Assembly: GCA_004194705.1 (NCBI GenBank)
Contig: SADC01000886.1
Location: 930,001 to 994,000, forward strand
DNA from: Ditylenchus dipsaci
Taxonomy: Eukaryota; Nematoda; Chromadorea; Rhabditida; Anguinidae
DNA: 64,000 nucleotides
Direction: 5' to 3'
Position numbers and translations under genes: made by a program
The notes under the pieces: model-generated
Told to the model about the DNA's origin: nothing
Databases searched by the model: none
The model's input: only the letters and a program-made list of their open reading frames with translations
Shown: in pieces, positions 44,401 to 55,211 of the stretch
Layout of the letters: each line of letters begins with the position of its first letter
How positions within the stretch are numbered: position 1 is the stretch's first letter

Positions 44401-46177
44401 CTTTTTTCGGCCATTTTTAACTGTTTTGCCTTGTTTTTCAACATGGGCCGTGGCAAAAAGAGTCTCTATATACCTTTTCTATCAATCTTGGTCGGAATCA
44501 TGTCTAAGGTAAGTGAGTGCGCGCATCTCTAACTCTCAAACCCTTGTGCCCCCTTCGGAGAGTATATCAAAGTAGGTACGAGGATTGGGAGAGGGGGCGC
44601 TGCGGTATATCAAAGTAAAGTCGAGTGTCTTTATAATGATTACCCCGGGAAGGTGATTGTGATATAAAGTAATTGTTTCATAGAGACTTTATCCCCCCAT
44701 CCAAAAAAATCATGATCGTTATACAGAGATTTATAAAACTATAGAGAGTCTTTTGAGTTATTTTTTCTTGTGGGACCCATCCCAGGTGGTCGTTGTATAG
44801 AGTGATCGTTATAAAGTGATCGTTAAATAGAAAAGCAGTTTGGCTTAATTTCAATTAAACCAACTAAATTTATCACGGAGGATCGTTATATAGGGTGATC
44901 GTTACAGAGAAACTCGACTGCAACGCCGAATTTTCTGGTCTTACAGTCATAGATTTCCGTCTAAAAGGAGGATATTTTTTCAATAAAGAGAGAAATGAAA
45001 TCCACGGGTAGCTTTTACAGTCCTCTGTTGCTTCACCATTTACAGGGTGTGGCAATTTTTTTTGGAGATTCAATTTGCTCACAAAAAAATTATTTCTAAA
45101 CATTTAGTTCTGATATTTTTTTGTTCGATAGCCCGTTCAATTGCATTTTGCGTTTAATAAGATCTGTTTAAAGGGGCATGCTCGCCGCCGATGGGAATAT
45201 TTTGAAAGGCGGGTACTAGGTCAATTCAAACGAGAATAATTTCAAAATACATTTTACTTGAGTTCCCTGCGAGGAAAACACTCCTTCGCTTAGTAGCATT
45301 GGTGGCCTAGTGGGATAGCAGCGGCGGACTGCTGAAGTTGGTCGTTGGTTCGATTCCCACTGCGGGTACAATTTTTCCTCGACTTTTCCGAAATTTCGTT
45401 AAATTAATTCTCGTTTGAAATGACCTGGTACCCGCCTTTCAAAATATTCCCATCGGCGACGAGCATGCCCTTTAATATTATTTTTTTTGATTTAGAATAT
45501 AAAAAGAAGAAAAGCCCTACTTTTTAAAGAAAATTTTGCTTCGATCAGCTAAACCATGAAAAAAGTTTGAATTTTTACGCCAATTTTAGTTTTATGTAAG
45601 CTCACTAAAAATGATCTGTATTTTAAATTTTTCAAAATTAGCACTTTTCTTCTTTTCAATCATCAATAATGAAACCGTTATTAAAAATATCTCATTTCAC
45701 GCTTAAACAAAATGCAATTAAACGGGCTATAGAACAAAAAAGATCAGCACTTTATGTTTAAAAATTAATCTTTTATGAGCATATAAAATCCCTAAACAAC
45801 CCTGCACCTTGTAGATTGTAATACTTTGTATTACAAAAACTGGTATTAAGCTACCTTATGAAATACAGTAAAAATATGACTGCTTTCTTACCTTGTTAGG
45901 ATCTTTTTTCTGAACCACGTTCTGCAAAGTCCAATTTTTGCTGAATTCTTCTGCTACATCTTCAGAAATAGTAGCGTTTTTAGTCACAAACTGCACGAAA
46001 CTAGTTGCATTTGTAGCATTAAAGTTTTTAACGTCCAGCACAAGGATAGCGGGCTGGTCAGGTTGACTTTCCACCTTGATTGCTATGTTGTCTTTGATAA
46101 ATTGAGTCAATTCTCGTGCAAACCCTTGCATTTGGTGATCAAATTTTATTTTTATTTCAATATTTCCTTTTCTTTTT
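41436..46177 (-). CDS. F4, fourth member of the tandem family
   Basis: Exons are 46177-45892, about 43260-42825, 42778-42710 (69 nt), 42017-41863 (155 nt), 41815-41590 and 41543-41436 (stop TAA). Exon 2 has IKFDHQMQGFARELTQFIKD and N-x-T/S-rich NFNATNATSFVQF; one base is missing near 46168. Exon 3 has a charged spacer, then MARDMFENVSPFCLQYILLV, RAVPAYK; exon 4 PPEPCEEDFKLYDWLNRVE; exon 5 RHNKWFHRGTPYEG. Exon 6 holds a hexabasic RKRRKR followed by a hydrophobic run (GLFTATIIGTGGTGTI) continuing into exon 7 (AIAVIQAAICGYKAYHAYMD). This would make a glycine-spaced membrane span after positive charges. The acceptor of exon 3 and the 5' exon are not fixed. Introns hold five transposon-like units. 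Closest to F2. Confidence 0.75.
42175..42655. mobile_element. GC-rich element with CATACTTGGAC ends in F4 intron
   Basis: Ends GCATACTTGGAC and the inverse GTCCAAGTATGG, flanked by CTAG-like bases. The interior is built of GCGGCGGCGG and AGCGGCAGCGG tracts interrupted by an AT-rich centre. Frames at 42087-42352 and 42440-42775 are translations of the GGC tracts. A 75-base palindrome (TAGTAGCGAATACAT and inverse) abuts it at 42102-42176. Confidence 0.6.
43730..44158. mobile_element. conserved-body, variable-end element, copy 3
   Basis: Palindrome of about 429 bases. Ends TACAGTCGAACCTCGCTAAA; the body is as in copies 1 and 2 (AAAAGTTCGTTCCC, TTTTTTAGCTCGATTTTCAA, GGATTCCGATTTTACCGATC). The central word CTATAAAGGGACACCC, and its inverse, matches this copy's own terminal word CTAAAGGAACACCCCC. 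Confidence 0.8.
44180..44935. mobile_element. degenerate foldback pieces with GATCGTTATA words
   Basis: 44340-44590 carries parts of the GC-hairpin foldback core (GGGCTGTATATGGAGGGGAA, GGCCGTGGCAAAAAGAG, ATCATGTCTAAGGTAAGTGA). 44620-44935 is a worn CAGTCGA-type unit with repeated GATCGTTATA and an end AACTCGACTGCA. The plus frame at 44347-44532 reads through the foldback and is not a gene. Confidence 0.5.
45168..45474. mobile_element. inverted-repeat element B, best copy, with tRNA-like core
   Basis: Ends TTTAAAGGGGCATGCTCGCC and inverse GGCGACGAGCATGCCCTTTA; arms continue GATGGGAATATTTTGAAAGG, CGGGTAC. Inner segments GAGGAAAA and AATTCTCGTTTGAA flank the core. It lies in the F4 intron between exons 2 and 3. 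Other copies: 26567-26872 and a truncated one at 57110-57160. Confidence 0.75.
45296..45366 (+). ncRNA. tRNA-like sequence in element B
   Basis: The A box TGGCCTAGTGG and B box GGTTCGATTCC both match the tRNA consensus and are spaced as in a tRNA. An AGCAG/CTGCT anticodon-like stem closes a 7-base loop CGGCGGA, but position 33 is not U, and the acceptor ends do not pair well. It is better read as a retained Pol III promoter than as a decoding tRNA. Confidence 0.55.
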
Positions 46178-48567
46178 CTATAAGAGAAAAATTTGTTTTG
46201 TTTGTTTAACACCCCGAAGGTCGACTGTGGTAATTTCCTATCATAGACCAATTTTGTGCTGTTTCTGAATCTAGCGCTAGAATTCAAAAATACGTGGTTT
46301 GAAGGGTAGAAAAGGGTCTGAAAACAAAGCCACCCTCAAATTCGTACAAGCTGTTTAGTTAGACCTTCTTTGACAAAAAATTTCTAGAAGTATATAAATG
46401 TCATTGGAGAGCAGAGAAATATAGCTTTTTAATGAGCTTTAATGTGACTTGAATCACAAACACCAATTTATGGGCACTCTTGCCGTTACTAATACAGAGT
46501 GTTTTTTAACTAAAATTGTTTTAGTCTGTAAAATGTTTTTTGTTCAGTCACTTTTAGAAAAAATGCATACTTCTTTGAAAGCGATCACTTTACCATTGAA
46601 GACATACATTTCGGTTTTTCAAGAAATATTTTTTTTGTGAAAAAAGCATTTTTTTAGAATTCGAATATTCTTGACGAATATTCGTTCGACCGGTTGAAGT
46701 CATGAGAATGGCTGTCAACATGTCAAAATATTCTGATTTTCAAAAATGATTTTTGACAGGGAATTTTTTTTTCTCAAGAAACCAAAATGCACGTCTTTAA
46801 TGGTGATGTGAGGGCTCTACAACAAGCATAGACTTTCTTAGAAGTGTCTGGACAAAAAAATCTCAGACTAAAACAATTTAAATTAAAAAAAAACAACCTG
46901 TACATACCAGATTGAGACACCGTATTCGTATTCAGCGTAGCGGATTTAATTTGGGTTAACCCGGGTTTCAGAGCGTAGCTTTTTTTAAAAATACCTTTCT
47001 AGTATTTAAACCACATTTTAATAAACTATAACGCTAGATTTAAAATCAGCATTAAAATATGGATAGAATAGGCACTGCCTATTAGACAGTCATCACAGTC
47101 AACCCTGGGAGTGTTGAATTATAATAGTGAGATCGGCTCTACTGGAATATACCCCGCCCAAAAAACGCTACTGGAATATATCCCACCCAATAATTTAGGC
47201 CTAGGCCCGTAGGCTTAGCGTTAGGCTCAGAGCCTGGCCATTACTAAAAATTGACTTTTGCACAACTTTTTTCTTCAAAAAATGGTTGGGGAGGGTATAT
47301 TCCAGTAGCTTTTTTGGGAGGGTTTATTACTAGTAGTGTCGTGCATCACAAAAATTGAAATATTTATAAAATACTACCTTGCTTTTCTTTCGGTTCTTGA
47401 TTTTCTTCTAAAGGATGTATTTTTTTCAACTTGACTATTGAAGTGGCATACAAGAATGTTTTTAGCTAAATACTTTTTTAAATTAAACAAACAAATGTTG
47501 AGCGGCTAAAATTTCTAATATCAGATTGTTCGGAAAGGCAGTGCGCTTTTCAAAAGAATTTTCGCGACGTTGTGTTTTTATATAGACTTTGTGATTAGTT
47601 TAATTGACCACTTATTTTGTAGCTAAGATTCTTACCTACAGAATAAGTAGTTAACTTTAAAAAAATTGTCAGAGAACAGCAACACCAAAATTTATTTTTG
47701 AATTGCCCTAACTTTCTGGTTAATCTGATATGAGACACACAATATGTGCATTAAATTTTTCCTTGGTAGACCAACATAAACCCGATTCTTGAAGTTTTCT
47801 AGATGGCTTTCTCAAACTTTGTTTGAACATTTGGCTATTTCGATCACAAATTACAACGATAGAGCCAATTAAACTATGTTCATTATATAGCCACTCTCCT
47901 TAGGGACAGCTTTTTGACGATCTTATGGTTGCCCTCATTAAGAGAGTGGACTGTAACTACAATTTTGTGACTGAAAAAAAATTAAAAAATCCATTCTGAA
48001 TACTCGAATACAGTCCAACCTCGATATAGTCAGACCTCTGCGAACCGGGGAAAATTCGCACTATATCGAGGTTTATCTGTACTAGAAAGTTAACTATACT
48101 GGAGGCTAACTGTTTACCCTTTTTAAATTCATTTTTCGTTTTCCCAAAGAATACTCAATAAAAGAGTTTCTAAACTCATATGCAGTCAAACGTCGATATA
48201 GTGATCACTTGACTCGGCTCAGTTTGGATCGCTTAAAATAAAATATACTAAAAATAGACCTGTATATAGTGATCACCTCTAGTGATCACTTTAATGGGCC
48301 CTATTAACGGGTAATTAAGGGCACAAACGCCCTTAATTCCCTTACGGTAATTAATAGCGATGTGAAATATCTGTTCTAGGCTTAGGCCTTCAAGTCAGTT
48401 TATCTTAAAAATAATATTTACACAGGTATTGCGGAATACGGTATACTAAAGGTATACTAAGGGAATACGGCACTTTGGCCTTAGGTATCTTCTCTCTTTT
48501 GTTCTTTTTTTTCAGCCCTCGGTTTAACCTTATATCATTCGAGCAACTCGGTTCAGCCCTTTTTGTT
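46178..48567. other. upstream of F4, elements only
   Basis: 46491-46911 is a short element with ACAGAGTGTTTTTTAACTAA ends (same arms as 28899-30967) flanked by TA. 47120-47345 has inverted TACTGGAATATA words around a run of TTAGGC-like bases. Small CAGTC units lie at 48010-48082 and 48181-48290 (GATATAGTGATCACT repeated). The first exon of F4 should be here but was not found. Confidence 0.45.
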
Positions 48568-49964
48568 TCTTTTTTTTTAGCAGAAATCATATAAATTACC
48601 CACCTTTACCAAAATCGGCCCTTTTTAAATAAATCCACCTTTTCGAAAATCAGCAGACTGCACTTTTTATAATCAACCCCTTTTGCCTGGTCTAGTCTGA
48701 TTTTACCGGCCTTTCATAAGGAGTGTTTGAAATTTAGCCAGCAAGTTACGAAGCTTTCAATTTCACATCACCCTAAGAAAAAGTCAAGCGTTATCGGCTT
48801 AGGAGAATTTGGTTCTTTTGCGCCAAATTTACTAAACAATAACCCTCTTTCATTTTTTAAAGCAAAATTTTATAAATTCTTTAACAAAACTCTAGTAACA
48901 AAATATTTTATATATATCTGCAAATTTACCAGAGAAAACATTGGGTATTCTTTTGATGCAAACAAAGAATGCAGAATTTTGTCCAGTTCAACATTACTGG
49001 TGACGTTTTCCGTAAGCGCTATTACCGGCGTTAAACTGAAAAGAATACTGGCAAAACTAGCCAAACATAGCATTTCATTTTAAAAATGTTGACTGCAAAA
49101 CTTTTTTTAGTTACTTAGTTAAGAAACAACTCTTGCATTTAAATAAAACTCTAGAACAAAAAATTCGCTTTTCATGAATAAAATGAATGTATATATACAT
49201 CGAAAAAATAATTTTTCTTGAAAATTAGTGAAGACATGAAAAAGGAATGCCTTTTTTGCAAAAACAGCTGCTTGAGGTTGGTGCGAGCCTCAAAAAGAGT
49301 GACAAAGGTGAGCGAGGTGAGCTATGTTGGGGAAAGCACGGGACACACTTCTTACGCAGGCGTTATTGATCGGTGGTGAAGATCTAAGCATGCCTTTTTG
49401 CTTGTGAACCTATATCATTCGAGCAAGGAAAGAATCTGCCTTGTGGAAAAAATAAGTTCTAGTCAAGGGTATGAATTTGTGATGAGTTCAAAATAGGGTC
49501 AATGTATACGGCCGATGTATCAAGAATAAAATTCTATAACTTTAATGTAATTTTAATTTAAGCTATAGACTTGAGTAATGCAGTCGACTTCAGATTCTAC
49601 ACAATCACGAAAAGTTCTTTCCCACTATCGAGTTTTTCAATTTTTCAAATTTTTGCAGTCTTTTGCCTGTTTTTGTTGGTCTAGTCTAGTGCTCCGATCT
49701 CAGAATCAAAGTTTGTCTTTGTAGCAGAAATCATATAAATTACCCACCTTTACCAAAATCGGCCCTTTTTAAATAAATCCACCTTTTCGAAAATCAGCAG
49801 ACTGCACTTTTTATAATCAACCCCTTTTGCCTGGTCTAGTCTGATTTTACCGGCCTTTCATAAGGAGTGTTTGAAATTTAGCCAGCAAGTTACGAAGCTT
49901 TCAATTTCACATCACCCTTAAGAAAAAGTCAAGCGTTATCGGCTTAGGAGAATTTGGTTCTTTT
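48568..49964. repeat. near-identical direct repeats of about 245 bases
   Basis: 48574-48818 and 49720-49964 are almost identical (from TAGCAGAAATCATATAAATT to GGAGAATTTGGTTCTTTT); the only difference noticed is CCCTAAG versus CCCTTAAG. The 0.9-kb between them is unique apart from a shared CTATATCATTCGAGCAA word. The repeat lacks TG..CA ends and any primer-binding-like sequence, so a recent tandem duplication is more likely than paired LTRs. Confidence 0.65.
48930..49073 (-). CDS. first exon of a small secreted protein (candidate)
   Basis: ATG at 49073 opens a clean signal peptide (MLCLASFASILFSLTPVIAL), then TENVTSNVELDKILHSLF and ends KEYPMFSL at a good donor, CTG|GTAAAT, in phase 0 (48 codons). 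An N-glycosylation site (NVT) follows the cleavage region. The next exon could not be fixed; an acceptor TTTGCAG lies only a few bases on and another candidate is about 50 bases downstream. A plus-strand frame covering the same bases (48727-49083) is open but has no start context or splice partner. Confidence 0.4.
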
Positions 49965-51207
49965 TGTGTCATTTTGTTTCTATTCGCGCCTTTCTATATT
50001 TCATTCAATTCTAATGGATGATACGGAAAAGTGCCCTTTTTTTTCGTTCCCTTTTAGTAAAAATGTGCCTTCTTTTGTGAAAAGTTCTCCTGCTTCTGAA
50101 AATCACAACCCGACATTAAAAAGTATTTAAACCATAAATCAAAACACTGACAGGAGGAATTTCTACGAAAGGTGGCACTTTTTCACAAAAGGGGACACTT
50201 TTTCGCCAAAATGAAATACTTTTCCGTTTTATCCATTTCTAATAGCTCATCTCCCGCTCTCGTTCAAAATCGTTTTTAGCACTGTGTTTTTGACACATTT
50301 TTGGTATTCACTCTCAAGCAAGTTACCATTCATTTTGTAGCCAGTGATACAAGCTAAAAAAATAGATGGTAATTTTCTCAATAGTGGTCTTCAAAATTGA
50401 GTCGAAAACACAATGCCGAGGACACGATTTTGAACGGGAGGGGTCGAGTTATTAGAACATTTACGGTAGGTGAAGCCTTGGATGCAGAGTAAAACAGCGC
50501 ACTTTGGATGGGCTCAAAAATTCGTCCTAAACTGCAAAGAAATCTAAATAAAGAAGGTGTGGATTTTATAAAATCAACCATGCTCAGTTGTGTTACTTGC
50601 TATGCTTGGCGAATTTCTAAACATTTGCAATGACTTGTTGTACAGGATGGCTAAAGCAAAGACCCTTTTAATATCGATTTTTGGGACAATTTTTGTTAGA
50701 TATCAGATGTCTTGCTCATTTGTGAACGTCGTCTAAAAAGGGAAAAAATTTTGTGGGTGATTTAACAACGTAAGCATTATTACATTAGCCAGCCGGTCTG
50801 ATAAGCAGAAAGTCGATCATTTAAAAAAGGTTCTTGTATTTTGTATGGCAACCAGAAATTTTCTATTATTAGTAAATGATTGCTCGCATCAGAATCGCAC
50901 TCTGATTGGCTCCATCCCTCAGAATCCCACCCTTTAACCACCCCGAACCAGTGTTGAGTCGAAAATATTTCTAAAATAGTAGAAAAAGTCTAGTTGCCGT
51001 TTTCTATTAAATTATTGTATTTTGATAACTCTGAATGACACACTAAAAACCGTTCTCAAATCAATCCTTGTTCACTGTATTCGTAATGAGATATTTTTTA
51101 ATGCTATACTTACGTCTACTTTTTATTTTACATCAAAGGAGCCTTGAATAAAAATATTAAAAATTGACGGTGTTTAGAGGTGGGGTTGAACTAGTGACCT
51201 CAAGGCA
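49965..51207. other. intergenic with one worn inverted repeat
   Basis: 50021-50240 pairs GATACGGAAAAGTGCCC with its partner TACTTTTCCGTTTTATCC and is noncoding. I see no gene; the minus frame at 50581-50378 has no support. Confidence 0.4.
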
Positions 51208-51815
51208 GAGGAGAATACGTGAAAGTGCCACCTTTTGGTGAAAAAAAACCACATTTTTAAAAATGAAAAAGACACAGATTTGCCCACTTTAATTTTTTTT
51301 CTCAATTATCAGATAGCCTTGCGATTCTAGTTTTTAGAAGACCATGGTTTTCGCGCGCAGCGATTGTCCCCGAACCTCTGTACGGATTTTTCAGATTTGT
51401 TTCTAACAAAACAAGGCCTAGAATTTAATTTTAGGTTTAGTTTTGTTAGAAACCTTTAAAAGTCCGTACAGAAGTTTAATGATTAGGAAAAAAATTTGAA
51501 TTGGCGGGATAAAATGCTCGCAAAAATCATGGTCCTTTAAAGAAGTATCAGATGTTGCACATCTTTAAAAAATATATTACAAAAAGGTGAAAGTATGAAT
51601 CAAATTATTTTTTCTGACTTGCTTCACTCTTTTGCCTTCTTGTGATATATTTTGCAAAGATATTGCAACAACTGATACCTCGTTCAAAACTATAATCGCA
51701 GGGCTGCCTGATGGTGTGAAAATTAAAAAAAAATAGGCAAATTTATGCCTTATACTTAAAAGAAAGAAAAGATGGCACATTTTCACAAAAAGGTGGCACT
51801 TTTACGTATTGTCTC
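51208..51815. mobile_element. nest: outer GTGCCACCTTTTGGTG repeat with two elements inside
   Basis: The outer arms are TACGTGAAAGTGCCACCTTT (51208) and the inverse (51815). Inside are the GACCATGG-ended foldback 51342-51540 (TTGTTAGAAACC arms, centre TTTAATTTTAGG) and a relative of the GTGTTATTACC foldback at 51541-51735. Confidence 0.55.
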
Positions 51816-52261
51816 AGGGAAAATAGCCCTTCTGCTATGTAACTTTGAAAATAAAAAGGTATTCATCAATATGAGGTTATGTCGGCCAACTGACCAGGCT
51901 GCCTGAGGGGAGATTTTGAACTATAGCCATTTAAAAATATGGTATTTGGCGAAAACAATAAATAAATAGTTTATTTGAGCTGATGGCAAGAATGTTTATA
52001 ATAATATCAAGACACACAGATTACTATATTTAAAGTACCAGTCAAGCAAATACACAGCAAGCTGGTTGAGATTCTTGGTAGCTTTTCTACTAATTTAGAA
52101 TTATAACCATTTAAATGCAATTTTAGCATACTTAAAAGCTTAAAAATTATAAAAAAATAACATAAGAGTTAAATTTGAGCACTTGAGGGATCAGTTGACA
52201 AAAAAACAAAAAAGTGAAACCCTAATGGAATTTAGAAGAGTAACTTGCTAATACCCGAAAT
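51816..52261. other. intergenic, nothing seen
   Basis: AT-rich with no supported element. Confidence 0.4.
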
Positions 52262-52740
52262 TTACAGGACATAATAAAGCCAATATGTGCAAAATAATGT
52301 GTGCATTTTAGGCGTTGACCCTCCAATTGAGTCAAATATGTGCATAGCTGTGGAAGATGTGCGGTTCGTGTTGAGCGCACTGCTGCCGTCTGGGTTATCT
52401 TCGTTGTTGGCAACACTCTTGCAAAATGGCTCCATAATGAACTGAAAATATATTAATTGCCAATAGAGTTCATAATGACTATTTTGTTTTGAAATTAGGA
52501 GGGCGTCATGTTCGCTGTCTTTTATTTTTCAATCGGCCGTTTCCTTTTACACTTGAAAAAGTTCTGGTAGCGGTCCACTGACCATACTAAACTTTTAAAG
52601 CTGTCTAAAAAGCACCTTCCTAAGCAGAATGCAGACGACTCGATTGAGAGTGATGTACCGTAATCATCTCTAATAAGACCTAATATTTCAAATCGGGTTT
52701 CGGCATTGTGCTTTTGACCCAAATTTTTAATAAAACGCAT
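52262..52740 (-). CDS. candidate two-exon small protein
   Basis: The first open stretch (from an ATG at 52740) reads MRFIKNLGQKHNAETRFEIL, then ILGLIRDDYGTSLSIESSAF and VWSVDRYQNFFK near a GT donor. A second exon starting after TTTTCAG (52441) reads FIMEPFCKSVANNEDNPDGS, then MHIFDSIGGSTPKMHTLFC and stop TAA at 52262. The phases do not agree without one base change, as elsewhere in this window. Composition is protein-like, but no domain is recognised and the first stretch abuts a CCGTAT-family element. Treat as tentative. Confidence 0.3.
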
Positions 52741-52761
52741 TACCCATAATTTTGTAGCTTA

Positions 52762-54831
52762 CCGTATTTCCTCTAATATGCGCGCATGCGCGCTTATTTT
52801 TCAAACTCCCGAGAATCTGAAAATTTTGGGTCAATCTCGAAAATTTCGGGTGCTCAACTAAAATCTGAAAAGTGGAATCGGTAGAGCTCGGGTAACACTT
52901 TACTTGGTCCCCCCACGGCTGACCACTTTCGAGGTGAATTTTAAAACCGATTGCATATTCGTGTTTTCGACCCGGATTTTTACGGGAAATGATCATCAGA
53001 TTCTGTGAAAGTGGAAAAATTTTTTTTGGGATTTGCCTTGGTCCCCAAGGTAAAATTTTAGAAAAATTTGAAAAAAAATATTTTTTAAATTGGCGCTTTT
53101 GAATTTTAAAGGGATTAAGGGCTGTATTGGGAGGGGAAGGAAATGAAAGGGGGCCATTTTTATGGCAGAACAATAGAAAAGTAAATATATGTATTCTTCG
53201 ACTGCCTCACATGTTTTTCAACTGGCCGTGGCAAAAAGAGACTCTATACGCATTTTTTGATCAAGAGTACTTCTCGGAATCATGTCTAAGGTAAGTGAGT
53301 GCGCGCATCTCTAACTCTCAAGCCCCTGCGCCCCTTCGGGGGCGCAGGGGGCTTGGGGCTTGGAGTTGAGATGCGTACACTCACATACCTTAGACACAAA
53401 TCACTCGAAAGTGACTCTGGATGCATGAAAAGCATGCATACCAGAGTTTATTTATGCGGTAGGCCCAGTACTCAAAACTATGTTCAACATCTTCTTGTTA
53501 GGGGCCATGTATGATTAGTGGCCTCTTTTATTTCCTTCCCTCCAATACAGCCTTAATCCCTTTAAAATTCCAAAGGCGCCAATTTAAAAAAAATATTTTT
53601 TTTTTTCAAATTTTTCTAAAATTTTACCTTGGGGGACCAAGGCAAATCCCAAAAATTTGGGCTATACTATAGAATGCCCCCCCCAGCTAGCGAAAAATTT
53701 ACTTTTCCTGAAGGGGAAAGGACCCGTCCCATTTTGATTCTCGTGCTCTGAATAGGCACGGAAACACTTTGGTTTCTGAAAATCGAAAAAAAATTTTTTC
53801 GATTTGCCTGGACCCCAAGGTGAAAATTTAGGAAAATTCAAAAAAAATATTTTTTTGAATTCCCGCCAAAACATTTTTAAGGGATTTAGGGCTGTATTGG
53901 GAGGGGAAGGGACAAAAGAGGGCCACTAAGCACACAGAGCCCACTAACAAGAAGATGTTGAACATAGTTTTGAATACTGGGGCTACGCATAAATAAACTC
54001 TGGTATGCATGCTTTTTCATGCATCCAGAGTCACTTTCGAGTGATTTGTGTCTAAGGTATGTGGGTGTGCGCATCTCAACTCCAAGCCCCCAAGCCCCCT
54101 GCGCCCCCGAAGGGGGCGCAGGGGGCTTGAGAGTTAGAGATGCGCGCACTCACTTACCTTAGACATAATTCCGAGAAGTACTCTTGACCATAAAATGCAT
54201 ATAGAGTCTCTTTTTGCAACGGCCCAGTTTAAAAACATGGCAGGACATCCGAAATAGTCCAGAATTCACTTTTTTATAATTTTGACATGAAAGTGGCCCT
54301 TTTTTCCCTTCCCTCCCAATACAGCCCTAATTCCTTTAAAAATGTTTTGGCGGGAATTCAAAAAAATATTTTTTTTGAATTTTCTTAAATTTTTTACCTT
54401 GGGGGACCAAGGCAAATCGAAAAAAAATTTTTTTCGATTTTTCGGAAACCAAAGTGTTTCCGTGCCTATTCAGAGCACGAGAATCAAAATGGGACGGGTC
54501 CTTTCCCTTCAGGAAAAGTAAATTTTTCGCTAGCTGGGGGGGGCATTCTATAGTGTTACCAAAATTTGTTTTCACTTTCACAGAATCTGATGATCATTCC
54601 CGTGAAAATCGGGTCGAGAAACACGAATATGCAATCGGTTTTTAAAAATTCACCTCGAAAGTGGGTCAGCCGTGGGGGGACCAAGTAAAGTCTAGCCAGA
54701 GCTCGTGGGAGTTAAGAAAACGTATCAAACAGCTTTGCAAAATATTGCTTCTACACTGAGATCCAGACCCTCGAAGTCGAGGGGGGGGCGCTTATTAGAG
54801 CATGCGCGCTTATTAGAGGAAATACGGTATG
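52762..54831. mobile_element. CCGTAT-family element split by a nested insertion
   Basis: The left part (52762-52895) starts TACCGTATTTCCTCTAATAT and reaches GGAATCGGTAGAGCTCG. The right part (about 54697-54831) resumes at GAGCTCGTGGGAGTTAAG and ends AGAGGAAATACGGTA. GAGCTCG is present on both sides, consistent with a target duplication. Joining the parts gives the same order of words as the intact copy at 39957-40221. Confidence 0.7.
52896..54694. mobile_element. 1.8-kb foldback with GC-hairpin cores, inserted in the CCGTAT element
   Basis: Terminal arms TTTACTTGGTCCCCCCACGG and inverse. Each half contains, in inverted order, GGGCTGTATTGGGAGGGGAA, GGCCGTGGCAAAAAGAGACT, CTAAGGTAAGTGAGTGCGCG, a GCGCCCCCTTCGGGGGCGC hairpin and GACTCTGGATGCATGAAAA. 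It looks like two head-to-head copies of a unit that is itself a foldback. No transposase. Frames reported in this stretch all run through the repeat. Related units: 38466-39120, 44340-44590, 61318-61713 and fragments at 13985 and 32060. Confidence 0.7.
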
Positions 54832-55211
54832 TCAATAGCTACAATTTGGCTGGTAGTTGCCTGAGTAAAGTCTTTAATAAGCTAGTCGAAAACACAATGC
54901 CAGAACATGTTTTTGAACGAGATATTGTGATTTATATGTCTGAAACCTGCTTTTTTATTTTTTAAGATCCCCGAGCTCTACCAATTTGACAAATCCGGTT
55001 TTGGTAAAGCATCCGAATTTCTTAAGATTGACTGAAATTTTCTTATTCTTTTATTTAAAGAAAGTATGTATATATTGTTTATTTTTATATATCCTTTAAA
55101 TAAAAAAATTATATTTAAGGAGATTGAAAATAGTAATCCAACCTAGTAATGGATAAAATACGGTGTGAAAATAAAAAAGATTTGCTATGTAAGAAAAACA
55201 AGCAGGATTAC

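Noticed and set aside
45296..45366. Calling a functional tRNA gene
   Set aside because: A and B boxes are good, but the acceptor stem fails, position 33 is not U, and the sequence is part of a repeated element.
48568..49964. LTR retrotransposon with 245-base LTRs
   Set aside because: No TG..CA termini, primer-binding site, polypurine tract or coding region between the repeats.
52727..54645. Several frames of 60-150 codons on both strands
   Set aside because: All lie within the nested foldback and reappear as mirror images in the opposite arm.
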